Part shown: piece by piece, positions 1-8,800 of the stretch
Layout: each line of letters begins with the position of its first letter
Position numbering within the stretch: position 1 is the stretch's first letter
NCBI RefSeq assembly: GCF_900631945.1
Contig: NZ_UZWE01000067.1
Location: 1-32,214, forward strand
DNA: 32,214 nt
Origin: Paracoccus haematequi
Lineage (GTDB): Bacteria; Pseudomonadota; Alphaproteobacteria; Rhodobacterales; Rhodobacteraceae
Direction of reading: 5' to 3'
The notes under the pieces: generated by a model
Told to the model about the DNA's origin: nothing
The model's input: the letters and a program-made list of their open reading frames with translations, nothing else
Databases searched by the model: none
Translations under genes and position numbers: made by a program

Positions 1-10
1 CGAAAGCCCC

Positions 11-43
11 GCATAAGATACGTCGTTAACGACGTCGCTATGC
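11..43. repeat. Long palindrome downstream of the relaxase gene
   Basis: Positions 20-35 form a perfect 16-bp palindrome (ACGTCGTTAACGACGT). It is flanked by a further pair of arms, GCATA at 11-15 and TATGC at 39-43, so the whole stretch is an extended dyad. There is no T-run, so it is not an obvious intrinsic terminator. It could be a recombination or protein-binding site at the end of the mobilization module. Its function is unknown. Confidence 0.5.
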
Positions 44-58
44 ACGTGTCTTAGCCGA

Positions 59-1237
59 TCACCCCACGCTCAGGCAGGCGGTGGCAACCGGGCGGTTACA
101 ATCCACAACAGGTTTGGTCGGCGAAAAATCAAGCCAGTCGGAAAGGGGTTCAGGGTCCGGCTCAACCACAGCTGGGTATTTCTTGCGATTGAACTGCTTG
201 CGCCGCTCGAGTCGTTGTTCGTAAACGTCCGTAAGATCGATGTCGTCGAGACGTGCGCCGACATCCTTGTATGGGGAGGCTTCGATCAGCTCCATCGCGT
301 AATCCCGGGAGACGAACTGCCTGCTCCAGAGCCCGCCCTTCATTCGGGTCGAAGTCTTGAACTCCGGAAACCCGGGCTGGTGAGGACCTTTTGATTTGAG
401 GCTGATGTAGTCATGGCCTTCGCGGGCGATTTCATAGCCGCGATTTTTCAGAGCCTTGATCAGTTCGCTGCGATCGGAGACCTCCTCATTCCGGATCCAT
501 CCCACGGCGATTTCATGCAACAGTTCCCTGGGATCAGGATCCCTGGCAGCTTTGCCAAGGCGCTCGGCGTTACGATTAAGCTTCAGGACGTGGTCCGGAA
601 GCCTCAGCGCCCGGCGGCGAGACGCATCGAGGGGATCGGCCCATCCGGACCTGGCGTTCCATTTGTCGCGGAACGCGTCCAGCAACTCAATCGAAGCCTC
701 GCCAGGAGGGTGCGGGTTGAAGCTCTTGATGACCAATGCCGGGGAACTTGGCTGTTCGTCGCGGCATGGCCGGGTCTTCCCGCGCTTTTTCTGTCGGGCA
801 ACAGGGGCGCAATATACCCCGCGCGGGATCAGGAAGTTGAGTTCCAGACGCCCGGCATGGCTGTGACTGGCCCAGAGGATGGGCGGACGCTGGTGCCGAG
901 GGATGCCGGCAAAGACCGTATCCTCGAACTCCCGCATCAGCCGGTCGAGCATGTCATCCAAGGCTGAATCCCGGCCTTCGAACTTTTCGAGGTCGATGTC
1001 TTCCGGGGCGAAGCTGAGGACGCCCGAACTATAGCGATGCTTGAAGGGCAGGCTCGCGATCATCCGCGAGACGAGGTCCGGGTTGCCGCGCAAGATCCGG
1101 GGCACGGGCTTTCGGTCTTCGAATACCTTGCGACCATCCGGAAGCTTTTTCGGGAAGGACGTTGCCGTCAGATACCTGATGGCCGAGAGTCCGGTTTCGT
1201 CCTTGGCCCCGGTGTGCTTGGAGAAGGTAATGATCAT
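59..1237 (-). CDS. MOB-HEN type relaxase (mobilization nuclease)
   Basis: This 392-residue protein is a conjugative relaxase that would nick an oriT and stay covalently bound to the transferred strand. The N-terminal half holds the nuclease domain. A candidate catalytic tyrosine is Tyr22, in the context IRYLTA. The HEN signature of ColE1 MbeA-like relaxases is visible as His125, Glu132 and Asn134, with exactly the H-x6-E-x-N spacing of that family, which uses it in place of the usual three-histidine metal site. The C-terminal part (about 200-392) is basic and has no recognised helicase or primase domain. The start overlaps the stop of the upstream mobC-like gene by four bases (ATGA), so the two are translationally coupled. 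No type IV secretion genes are in view, so the element would be mobilizable rather than self-transmissible. The subfamily call rests on motif spacing only. Confidence 0.82.
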   Translation of the reverse strand: MIITFSKHTGAKDETGLSAIRYLTATSFPKKLPDGRKVFEDRKPVPRILRGNPDLVSRMIASLPFKHRYSSGVLSFAPEDIDLEKFEGRDSALDDMLDRLMREFEDTVFAGIPRHQRPPILWASHSHAGRLELNFLIPRGVYCAPVARQKKRGKTRPCRDEQPSSPALVIKSFNPHPPGEASIELLDAFRDKWNARSGWADPLDASRRRALRLPDHVLKLNRNAERLGKAARDPDPRELLHEIAVGWIRNEEVSDRSELIKALKNRGYEIAREGHDYISLKSKGPHQPGFPEFKTSTRMKGGLWSRQFVSRDYAMELIEASPYKDVGARLDDIDLTDVYEQRLERRKQFNRKKYPAVVEPDPEPLSDWLDFSPTKPVVDCNRPVATACLSVG

Positions 1238-1605
1238 GACCGCGCCCTTTCATCGATCAGTTCGCCGTCCAGCGAGAAGGCCTTTTGGATATCGTGGGCG
1301 ATCAGACGAAGATGCAGGGCGAGCGTCAGGCCGTCGGCATCCTGCTTGTGGGTGTTCACATGCCGGGCGAGCTGGTTCAGGTTGTTGCCGATTGCGGCCA
1401 GCAGATAGTTCTGCCGCCGCAGTTCGCCCGCATTTACCTTGGTGTCGGTTTGGCTGACCACGATCGCCTCCCGACACGCCGTGCGCATCAGATCGGCCAT
1501 GGTCACGCCGGCATCCTGCGCCTTGCGCTCGATGTCGGCATATTCGGCGTTGGACAGACGGATGTGAAAGACCCGACGTGGATCGGGATGTTTTCGGCGT
1601 GCCAT
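1234..1605 (-). CDS. MobC-like plasmid mobilization accessory protein
   Basis: This 123-residue protein has a basic N terminus, a ribbon-helix-helix-like region (about residues 12-45) and a helical segment with the NLNQLARHVN motif that marks the MobC family. Such proteins bind oriT and help the relaxase open the nic region. I chose the ATG at 1605 because an AGGAG ribosome-binding site lies five bases upstream. A longer frame runs back to 1686, but it would extend through the oriT-like hairpins and has no good binding site. The gene overlaps the relaxase start by four bases. Confidence 0.78.
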   Translation of the reverse strand: MARRKHPDPRRVFHIRLSNAEYADIERKAQDAGVTMADLMRTACREAIVVSQTDTKVNAGELRRQNYLLAAIGNNLNQLARHVNTHKQDADGLTLALHLRLIAHDIQKAFSLDGELIDERARS

Positions 1606-2005
1606 GCTAGCTCCTGTGCTATGACAGAGGCGCTGCATGCATCGGGGGATCGAAGGGGGTGTCCCCCTCGCAAGCTTTCCGTCCACACACAGCCCTCAGG
1701 CGTAGGTGTGTGGACGGAAAGGAGCCTTGCTTTCTGGGAATCAAATCCTCTGAATCGCCTGTAAGGGACGTTTCCATTCGGAAAGTGTGGGGACGGAAAA
1801 ACCATCGCGCCCTCGTATGTGGCCTGACTATACCTCACATTCCGGCGCATGATGGCACCGTGGTCATCGCCGAAAGACCGGCTCCGACCGAACGACTCGC
1901 GGCTTCGAACGCAGAGAGCCGTCGCAATCTCGGACGGCGGATGAGGGTCAGAAATGGTCAGCCAGGGCCTGGCGGCGGTGGCACCGAAGAGGTCCAGCCG
2001 CCGCA
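1606..2005. other. Gene-free stretch with candidate oriT
   Basis: This 400-bp stretch between the mobC-like gene and the end of xthA holds no convincing gene. Its left half is rich in secondary structure: a GC-rich hairpin at about 1651-1670 (GGGGG-TGT-CCCCC), a perfect 16-bp inverted repeat at 1675-1721, and a third, imperfect copy of the repeat arm at 1785-1799. A dyad-rich segment directly upstream of mobC-relaxase genes is the usual place for an oriT. The right half (1800-2005) shows nothing I can name and probably contains the junction between the mobile module and the repair genes. Confidence 0.5.
1675..1721. repeat. Perfect 16-bp inverted repeat, oriT-like
   Basis: The left arm at 1675-1690 (CTTTCCGTCCACACAC) and the right arm at 1706-1721 (GTGTGTGGACGGAAAG) are exact reverse complements separated by 15 bases. 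A third arm at 1785-1799 matches the right arm except at one position within 15 bases. Inverted repeats of this size next to a nic site are typical binding sites for relaxases and their accessory proteins. The nic position itself cannot be assigned. Confidence 0.6.
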
Positions 2006-2782
2006 TCACGGCACCTCGAGGATCGCCCAGGCCGGGGCGTGGTCGCTGGCCTTGGGCCTGCCCCGCACCGCGCGATCCACGCCGGCATCTTGCAGCGTCG
2101 AGGCGAGGCGCGGGGAAAGCAGCAGATGATCCAGCCTGAGGCCGGCGTCGCGTTCCCATGCGTGACGCAGGTAATCCCAGAAGGTGTAGACGGCGGCATC
2201 GGGATGCAGGGTGGCGATGGCATCGGTCCAGCCCTGCCCCAGCAGCGTCTGGTAAGCCTTGCGGACCTGCGGCAGGAACAGCGCATCGTCGCGCCAGCGG
2301 TCGGGGTTGTAGACATCGCGCTCGGTCGGGATGATGTTGAAGTCGCCCGCCAGGATCACCGGGATATCCAGGCTGAGAAGCTGCCGGGCATGGGCGGTGA
2401 ACTGCTTCAGCCAGGCCAGCTTGTAGTCCAGCTTCGCCCCCGGCGCCGGGTTGCCGTTCGGGGCGTAAAGGCAGCCGACCAGCAGGCCGTTGACTGCCGC
2501 CTCGATATAGCGGCTTTGCGACGGATCGGGATCCTTCGGCAGCCCTCGCCGGGTCAGCACCGGCTCGCCGATCCGCGACAGGATGGCCACGCCGTTCCAG
2601 CGGCTTTGCCCGTGCCAGACGGCGGCATATCCGGCCTCCGCCAGGCGCTTTTCGGGAAACCGGGCCTGCGCGGCCTTCAGCTCCTGCAGGCAGACGATGT
2701 CGGGCTGGGCCTCGGCCAGCCATGCGAGCAGCCCGTCCAGGCGGCCGTTGATGCCGTTGACGTTGTAGGTGGCGATCTTCAG
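2006..2782 (-). CDS. xthA: Exodeoxyribonuclease III (AP endonuclease)
   Basis: The product belongs to the ExoIII/Mg-dependent AP endonuclease family, which cuts DNA 5' of abasic sites and removes 3' blocking groups in base excision repair. Translation from 2782 gives 258 residues, the usual length. It shows the family motifs in order: IATYNVNG near the N terminus, LQELK with metal-binding Glu34, RWNGVAIL at 62-68, GDFN with Asp147 and Asn149, LDHLL, and the C-terminal SDHAP with His248. The only start that keeps the complete N-terminal strand is a CTG at 2782, with a GGGGAGGG ribosome-binding site seven bases upstream. The first ATG in this frame lies after the Glu34 motif and would remove it. 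The SRAP gene ends 16 bp upstream, so the two probably form an operon. Confidence 0.9.
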   Translation of the reverse strand: MKIATYNVNGINGRLDGLLAWLAEAQPDIVCLQELKAAQARFPEKRLAEAGYAAVWHGQSRWNGVAILSRIGEPVLTRRGLPKDPDPSQSRYIEAAVNGLLVGCLYAPNGNPAPGAKLDYKLAWLKQFTAHARQLLSLDIPVILAGDFNIIPTERDVYNPDRWRDDALFLPQVRKAYQTLLGQGWTDAIATLHPDAAVYTFWDYLRHAWERDAGLRLDHLLLSPRLASTLQDAGVDRAVRGRPKASDHAPAWAILEVP

Positions 2783-2798
2783 GGCCCTGCCCTCCCCG

Positions 2799-3482
2799 TC
2801 AAAGCAACCGGCCCTGCGGCTCGTCGGGCGCGTCAGGCGGCAGCACCATCAGCGCATCATCGGCGAGTGGACGCTGCAGCGCGCGGGCCTCGGGCCAGTC
2901 CGCCGTCATCCAGATTTCGATCTCGACCTCGGTGGTGAGAATCACCGGCATGGCCTTGGGGTGGATGGGTTTCACCACAGCGTTCGGCTCGCAGGTCAGG
3001 AAGGCGAAGAGCTGATGCGCGCCGTGCCGGGGCGTCTTCATCGAACCCCTTGTGCCGGTCCACGGCGTCCAGATGCCCGCGAAGAAGAACAGCGGCCGGG
3101 TCTCGTCCAGGGCGAACCAGTGCAGCGGCTTGCGTTTCGTCGCCGGGTCTGGCTTTACCCCATATTCCGAGAAGGCGGAAGCCGGCACCAGGCAGCGGTT
3201 CTCGACCGCGAGCCAGCGGCGCCAGTGCGGACTGGACGCGTTGCGGATATTGGTGACGCCGGCATCGGGCGCGCCCTTCGCCTTCAGGAATTGCGGCGGC
3301 GTCGGCATGCCCCAGGTCAGCCGGGCCAGTTCCCGGCCGCCCGGCGTGTTGCGCACCACCGGCGCCTGCCGGTCAGGATAGACATCGAGGTCCGGCTCCA
3401 GGTTGCCGAGGCTGTCCTGCATCACCCGCGCGAGGTCGCGGATCGCCTGCTGGTTGGTGGTCAGGTGGTAAAGATTGCAGAT
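2799..3482 (-). CDS. SOS response-associated peptidase (SRAP, YedK/HMCES family)
   Basis: SRAP proteins trap abasic sites in single-stranded DNA as a stable thiazolidine crosslink through an N-terminal cysteine exposed by methionine removal. The residues of the active site are all present if translation starts at 3482: Cys2 (in CNLY), Asn78, Glu106 in FSEYG and His174 in HPKAMP. That start is an ATC codon, preceded by a perfect AAGGAGG ribosome-binding site eight bases upstream. The nearest upstream ATG in frame (3614) would add 44 residues in front of Cys2, which is not compatible with the known mechanism. The length is 227 residues, normal for the family. It lies upstream of xthA in the same orientation and is divergent from imuA across a LexA box, so SOS control is likely. 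Confidence 0.88.
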   Translation of the reverse strand: MCNLYHLTTNQQAIRDLARVMQDSLGNLEPDLDVYPDRQAPVVRNTPGGRELARLTWGMPTPPQFLKAKGAPDAGVTNIRNASSPHWRRWLAVENRCLVPASAFSEYGVKPDPATKRKPLHWFALDETRPLFFFAGIWTPWTGTRGSMKTPRHGAHQLFAFLTCEPNAVVKPIHPKAMPVILTTEVEIEIWMTADWPEARALQRPLADDALMVLPPDAPDEPQGRLL

Positions 3483-3490
3483 GGGACGAC

Positions 3491-3497
3491 CCTCCTT
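3491..3497 (-). promoter_or_regulatory. Strong ribosome-binding site for an ATC start
   Basis: On the minus strand the sequence AAGGAGG lies eight bases before the ATC codon at 3482-3480. Its strength and spacing are the main support for initiation at this non-standard codon in the SRAP gene. Confidence 0.65.
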
Positions 3498-3571
3498 GGC
3501 ATGGGGCTTGGCACCTCGGACGCCAGCATAACGCCGGGCTGCGGACAAGATATCCCCAGGTTCTTCGTGCC

Positions 3572-3612
3572 GTCCTGTTGACAGGACCAGGCGAACGGAA
3601 CAAAACGGGAAC
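3572..3612. promoter_or_regulatory. LexA (SOS) box and promoter between SRAP and imuA
   Basis: Positions 3598-3612 read GAAC-N7-GAAC, the alphaproteobacterial LexA operator (GTTC-N7-GTTC on the other strand). Just upstream, a perfect TTGACA -35 hexamer lies at 3578-3583, embedded in a perfect dyad GTCCTGT-TG-ACAGGAC at 3572-3587. The LexA box would overlap the -10 region of the rightward promoter, 44 bp before imuA. It is 116 bp from the SRAP start, so it could repress both directions. Confidence 0.75.
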
Positions 3613-3655
3613 AAATCTGTTCGTCTCTTGCCCTCCTCCGGAGCCTCGCCGTCCC

Positions 3656-4417
3656 ATGCCTGCCCGGTCCTTCAACCCCGCCCTTGCCGCCCTGCGCGAC
3701 CAGATCGCCCGGATGGAAGGCGACGGCGGACCCACGCGCGGGGCGCTGCCCTTTGGCGTGCCTGCGCTCGACCGGCGGCTGCCGCAGGGCGGCCTGGCGC
3801 TTGGCTGCCTGCACGAGGTGGCGGGCGGTGGCAATGGCGCGGTCGATGGCGCGGCGGCGGCCTGCTTCGCGGCCGGGATCGCCGCGCGGCTGCCCGGCCA
3901 GGTGCTGTGGTGCGTGACCCAAGCCGACCTGTTCGCGCCGGGGTTGGAACAAGCCGGACTGGCGCCGGACCGTGTGATCCATGTCGAAGCGGGCGACGAT
4001 GTGTCCGTCCTGGCCTGCATGGAGGAGGGTCTCCGCCATGGCGGGCTTGGCGCCGTGGTCGCCGATGTCGCGCGCCTGTCGATGACCGCGTCGCGCCGGC
4101 TGCACCTGGCCGGCAAGGCATCCGGCACCACCGGCATCGCCCTGCGCCGCTGGCGGCGGCAGGCGGATGCGGCGGATTTCGGGCAGCCCACGGCGGCGAT
4201 GACCCGCTGGCGGGTGTCGGTCCTTCCCTCGACCGCCCTGCCCGTCCCCGGCCTCAGTCGCGCCCGCTGGCTTGTGGAACTGATCCGGGCGCGGGCGGGC
4301 GAAAGCTTCGATCTGGAACTGGAGGCGTGCGATGGCTCGGGTCATCTCGGTCTTCCTGCCGCTGTGGCCGACCGACCGGCTGCGGCGGCAGGCGGGCGAC
4401 GCAGCGCCCTCGCCTGA
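3656..4417 (+). CDS. imuA: ImuA, RecA-like mutasome accessory protein
   Basis: ImuA is a RecA/SulA-related protein that works with ImuB and DnaE2 in SOS-induced mutagenic translesion synthesis. The 253-residue product shows the family pattern: an N-terminal helix, LPFGVPALDRRLP (about 31-43), LGCLHEVAGGG, then VLWCVTQADLFAPGL and a VVADVARLS strand. The ATG at 3656 was chosen over an upstream frame opening at 3578 because the upstream codons would cross the LexA box and promoter. The gene overlaps imuB by 86 bp. The last 30 or so residues, inside this overlap, are Ala- and Gly-rich and probably not structurally constrained. Confidence 0.88.
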   Translation: MPARSFNPALAALRDQIARMEGDGGPTRGALPFGVPALDRRLPQGGLALGCLHEVAGGGNGAVDGAAAACFAAGIAARLPGQVLWCVTQADLFAPGLEQAGLAPDRVIHVEAGDDVSVLACMEEGLRHGGLGAVVADVARLSMTASRRLHLAGKASGTTGIALRRWRRQADAADFGQPTAAMTRWRVSVLPSTALPVPGLSRARWLVELIRARAGESFDLELEACDGSGHLGLPAAVADRPAAAAGGRRSALA

Positions 4418-5855
4418 GGCGCCGCTGATCCTGGCAGGCCGGGTCGGCAATCGCCGCCTGGTCACCGCCGCCTGTGCCGTGGCTCAGCAGCTGGGGCTGC
4501 ATGCCGGAATGCCGGTCAGCAAGGCCCAGGCCCTGGTGCCGGGCTTGCGGGTCGCGCCTGCCGATCCGGCCGAGGATGCCGCCAGCCTTGAGCGGCTGGC
4601 GCTGTGGGTGCTGCAACGCTTCTCGCCGATCGTCGCCGTCGATCCGCCGGACGGGATCGTCATCGACTCGACCGGCGCCGACCACCTGCATGGCGGCGAG
4701 GCGGCAATGCTGGAGGCGCTGACCGGCCGGCTGGCGATGTCCGGCGTCACCGCCCGCGCCGCAATCGCCGATAGCTGGGGGGCCGCCCATGCCCTGGCCC
4801 GGCATCGTGCGGCCCCGGTCTTTCTGTGTGAGCCAGGCACAGGCGAAAGCCTGTTGCCCCCCCTGCCCCTCGCCGCGCTGCGCCTGCCACCCGCGACCGT
4901 GGCTGGACTGCGAACCCTGGGCTTCGTCCGCATCGGCGATCTTCTCGGCCAGCCGCGCGCGCCGCTGGCCCGGCGCTTCGGCCCCGAACTCTGCCGAAGG
5001 CTTGACCAAGCCCTCGGCCAGGCGTCCGAACCGATCGAACCGCTGCGCCCCAACGGGCTGATCGAAGTGCGCCGCAGCTTTGCCGAACCCATTGCCGCCG
5101 CCGAGACCATCGCCCGCTATATCGGCAAGCTGGCCGTGCAACTTTGCGCCGCCCTGGAAGAGCGCGAGCTTGGCGCGCGGCGGCTCGACCTGCTCTGCTG
5201 GCGGGTGGACAGCAATATCCAGACGGTGCGCGTCGGCCTCGCCCAACCGCAGCGCGACCCGAAGCGGCTGACCCGGCTCTTGTGCGACAAGATCGAGACC
5301 ATCTCGCCGGGATTCGGCATCGAGATCCTGTCGCTGACCGCCACCATCGCCGAGCCGCTGGCAGCCCGGCAGGCGGCCAGCCGCCTGATCGAGGAACCGG
5401 CGGCCGATCTGTCCGGCCTGATCGATGTGCTGGCCAACCGCGTCGGCGTCCGTGCTGTTTATCGCCTGGCCCCCGTGCCAAGCGACGTGCCGGAACGCTC
5501 TGTTGCCCGCATCGCCCCCCTGGCCGAGCCGGTCGGCGCCGGCTGGCCGGATCACTGGCCGCGGCCTGCGCGCCTGCTGCCCCGGCCCGAGCCGATCGAG
5601 ACCATGGCGCTTTTGCCCGACCATCCGCCGGTCTGGATCGCCTGGCGCGGCATACGCCGCCGGGTCCGCCGCGCCGATGGGCCGGAGCGGGTGTTCGGCG
5701 AATGGTGGAAGCGCGACGCCGAGCTGATCGCCGTGCGGGACTATTTCCGCATCGAGGATGACGGGGGCGAACGCTTCTGGATCTTCCGGGCGGGCGACGG
5801 CGAGAACCTCGGGACCGGCAGCCACCGCTGGTTTTTGCACGGGGTCTTCGGATGA
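4332..5855 (+). CDS. imuB: ImuB, inactive Y-family polymerase-like mutasome subunit
   Basis: This 507-residue protein has the Y-family DNA polymerase fold but not its catalytic carboxylates. The first motif reads [14 protein letters not shown] where active enzymes have an acidic metal site, and the later motif reads [13 protein letters not shown] in place of the usual SIDE. In the family, ImuB is a scaffold that links ImuA, DnaE2 and the beta clamp. It is the middle gene of the cassette, starting inside imuA and overlapping dnaE2 by four bases (ATGA), so production of the three proteins should be coupled. Expression is expected from the upstream SOS promoter. Confidence 0.9.
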   Translation: MARVISVFLPLWPTDRLRRQAGDAAPSPEAPLILAGRVGNRRLVTAACAVAQQLGLHAGMPVSKAQALVPGLRVAPADPAEDAASLERLALWVLQRFSPIVAVDPPDGIVIDSTGADHLHGGEAAMLEALTGRLAMSGVTARAAIADSWGAAHALARHRAAPVFLCEPGTGESLLPPLPLAALRLPPATVAGLRTLGFVRIGDLLGQPRAPLARRFGPELCRRLDQALGQASEPIEPLRPNGLIEVRRSFAEPIAAAETIARYIGKLAVQLCAALEERELGARRLDLLCWRVDSNIQTVRVGLAQPQRDPKRLTRLLCDKIETISPGFGIEILSLTATIAEPLAARQAASRLIEEPAADLSGLIDVLANRVGVRAVYRLAPVPSDVPERSVARIAPLAEPVGAGWPDHWPRPARLLPRPEPIETMALLPDHPPVWIAWRGIRRRVRRADGPERVFGEWWKRDAELIAVRDYFRIEDDGGERFWIFRAGDGENLGTGSHRWFLHGVFG

Positions 5856-8800
5856 CCGGGCCGCGCTATGCCGAATTGCAGGTGACATCGCAGTTCTCGT
5901 TCCTGCGCGGCGCATCCTCGGCCGAGGAGCTGTTCGCCACCGCGGCGCTGATGGGCATCGAGGCGCTTGCCGTCACCGACCGCAATTCCCTGGCCGGGAT
6001 CGTCCGGGCTTGGGAGGCAGCCAAGGCCACCGGCGTCCGGCTGGTGGTCGGCTGCCGCCTGGACCTGGCCTGCGGCACCGCACTGCTGGTCTATCCGACC
6101 GACCGGGCGGCTTATGCCCGGCTGTGCCGGTTGCTGACACGGGGCAAATCCCGCGCCGGCAAGGGCAAGTGCCGTCTGGAGTGGTCCGATCTGGCCGATT
6201 ACGCCGAGGGCCTGATCGCCGTTCTGGTCCCGGACCTGGCGGACGACACCTGCGCGCTGCGCCTGCGGCGGCTGCGCGACCTGTTCGGCGACCGCGCCTA
6301 TCTGGCGCTGACCCTGCGCCGCCGCCCGAACGACCAGTTGCGGCTGCACGAGTTGTCCAATCTCGCCGCCCAGCAGGGCGTGCCGACCGTTGTCACCAAC
6401 GATGTGCTTTATCACGATCCTGCCCGCCGTATCCTCCAGGACGTGGTGACGGCCATCCGCCACAATGTCACCGTCGAGGCCCTGGGCTTTCGCCGCGAAC
6501 GGCACGCCGACCGCTACCTGAAGCCGCCCGAGGAAATGCACCGGCTGTTTGCGCGCTATCCCGAGGCCCTGGCGCGGACTGTCGAGATCATGGACCGCTG
6601 CCGCTTCTCGCTGGACGAACTCTGCTACCAATACCCCGAGGAACGAGACGATCCCAGCCTGACCTCGCAACAGACGCTGGCGCGGCTGACCTGGGAGGGC
6701 GCGGCGGACCGCTACCCCGAAGGCCTGCCCCCGGAGGTCACGGCCAGCCTGACGCATGAGTTGGCCCTGATCGAAAAGCTGGAATACGCGCCCTATTTCC
6801 TGACGGTCCACAGCATCGTCCGCTTCGCCCGATCCCGCGACATCCTCTGCCAGGGGCGCGGCTCGGCCGCCAATTCTGCCGTCTGCTATGTGCTGGGCAT
6901 CACCGCCATCGACCCCGGCCGCAACGACCTGCTGTTCGAGCGTTTCGTCAGCGAGGAACGCCGTGAGCCGCCTGACATCGACGTGGATTTCGAGCACGAG
7001 CGCCGCGAGGAAGTCATCCAGTGGGTTTACGAGACTTATGGCCGGGACCGCGCCGCGCTGACCGCTACGGTGATCCGCTATCGCTCGAAAGGCGCGCTAC
7101 GCGATGTCGGCAAGGCGATGGGCCTGCCCGAGGATCTGATCCAGGCGATTTCCGGGCAGATCTGGGCATGGTCCGACGAGGGCGTCAGCGACGAGCAGAT
7201 CCGCGCGCTGAACCTCAATCCCGAGGATCGCCGGCTGCGGCTGACGCTGGACCTGTCCCGGCAGTTGCAGGGCGCCCCCCGGCACCTGTCGCAGCACCCG
7301 GGCGGCTTCGTGCTGACGCAAGACCGCCTCGACGACTTGGTGCCGATCGAGCCGGCCGCCATGGAAGACCGCCAGATCATCGAATGGGACAAGGACGACA
7401 TTGACGCGCTGCGGTTCATGAAGGTGGATGTGCTGGCGCTCGGCATGCTCACCTGCATGGCCAAGGGGCTGGCGCTAATCGCCGAGCACAAGAGCATCGT
7501 CCATGACCTGGCATCCATCCCGGCGGAAGATCCACGCACCTATGCGATGATTCGCAAGGCCGACACGATCGGCACCTTCCAGATCGAGAGCCGGGCGCAG
7601 ATGGCAATGCTGCCGCGGCTGAAGCCGCGCACCTATTACGACCTGGTGGTGCAGGTCGCCATCGTCCGGCCCGGCCCGATCCAGGGCGACATGGTTCACC
7701 CCTATCTGCGACGACGCGAAGGAAAGGAGCCGGTCGAATATCCGAGGCCGGAGCTGGAAAAGGTGCTGGGCAAAACCCTCGGCGTGCCCTTGTTCCAGGA
7801 ACAGGCCATGCGCGTGGCGATCGAATGCGCCGGCTTCACGCCGGGCGAGGCCGACCTGCTGCGCAAGAGCATGGCCACCTTCAAGTTCACCGGCGGCGTC
7901 TCGGCCTTCAAGGACAAGCTGGTGTCCGGCATGGTCGGGCGCGGCTATGAGGCGGAGTTCGCCGAACGCACTTTCAGGCAGTTGGAGGGTTTCGGCTCCT
8001 ATGGCTTTCCGGAAAGCCACGCCGCCTCCTTCGCCCTGGTCGCCTATGCCTCGGCCTGGCTGAAGTGCTGGCACCCGGACGCCTTCTGCGCCGCGCTCCT
8101 GAACAGCCAGCCGATGGGCTTCTATGCCCCGGCGCAGATCGTCCGCGATGCCCGCGACCATGGCGTCGAGATCAGGCCCGTCTGCATCAACGCCTCCCGC
8201 TGGGACTGCACCCTGGAGCCGACCGGCCGGCCGGAAGACGAGGAAGGCCGCTTTGCCGTCCGTCTCGGGCTGCGCATGGTCAAGGGACTCGCCAATGCCC
8301 ACGGTGCCGCCATCGTCACCGCCCGCGCCGATCAGCCCTTCGCCTCGGTCGAGGATCTGTGGCGCAGGGTCCGCGCGCCGCTGGCGGCGCTGACCCGGAT
8401 CGCCGAGGCCGACGGCTTCCGCCCGAGCCTCGGCTTCTCCCGCCGCGACTCCCTTTGGGCCATCAAGGGACTAGCCCCCGAGGAACTGCCGCTGTTCGCG
8501 GCGGCGTCAGACCGCGAGTGCGAAAGCAACCCCGAGGCAGCCGAACCCGCGATCACATTGCATCCGATGACTCTCGGCCGCGAGGTGGTCGAGGATTACG
8601 GCCATACCGGGCTGTCGCTGCGCCGGCATCCGGTGGAATTCCTGCGCGACAGACTGAAGCAGCGCCGTATCGTCACCTGTGCCGATACCATGGCCAGCCG
8701 CGACCGGACCTGGTGTTCCGTGGCCGGCCTGGTCCTGGTCCGCCAGCGGCCCGGATCGGCCAAAGGGGTGATGTTCATCACGCTGGAAGACGAGTCCGGC

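Noticed and set aside
1512..1519. CATCCTGC, resembling the nic consensus of MOBP relaxases
   Set aside because: It lies inside the mobC-like coding sequence, has no adjacent inverted repeat, and an 8-mer is expected by chance.
1800..1998. Small frame starting at the xthA stop codon (MRRLDLFGA...)
   Set aside because: It overlaps the xthA stop only by chance-like ATGA geometry, runs into the oriT-like repeats, and has no domain.
1503..2723. Long minus-strand frame of about 406 codons
   Set aside because: It runs antisense or out of frame through xthA and the oriT-like repeats, and its translation is rich in Arg, Ala and Gly with no domain; xthA explains the region.
4254..5915. 553-codon minus-strand frame opposite imuB
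   Set aside because: It is a GC-driven antisense frame; imuB has clear family motifs in the other strand.
5741..6997. 418-codon minus-strand frame opposite dnaE2
   Set aside because: Antisense to the PHP and polymerase domains of dnaE2; no binding site or recognisable domain.
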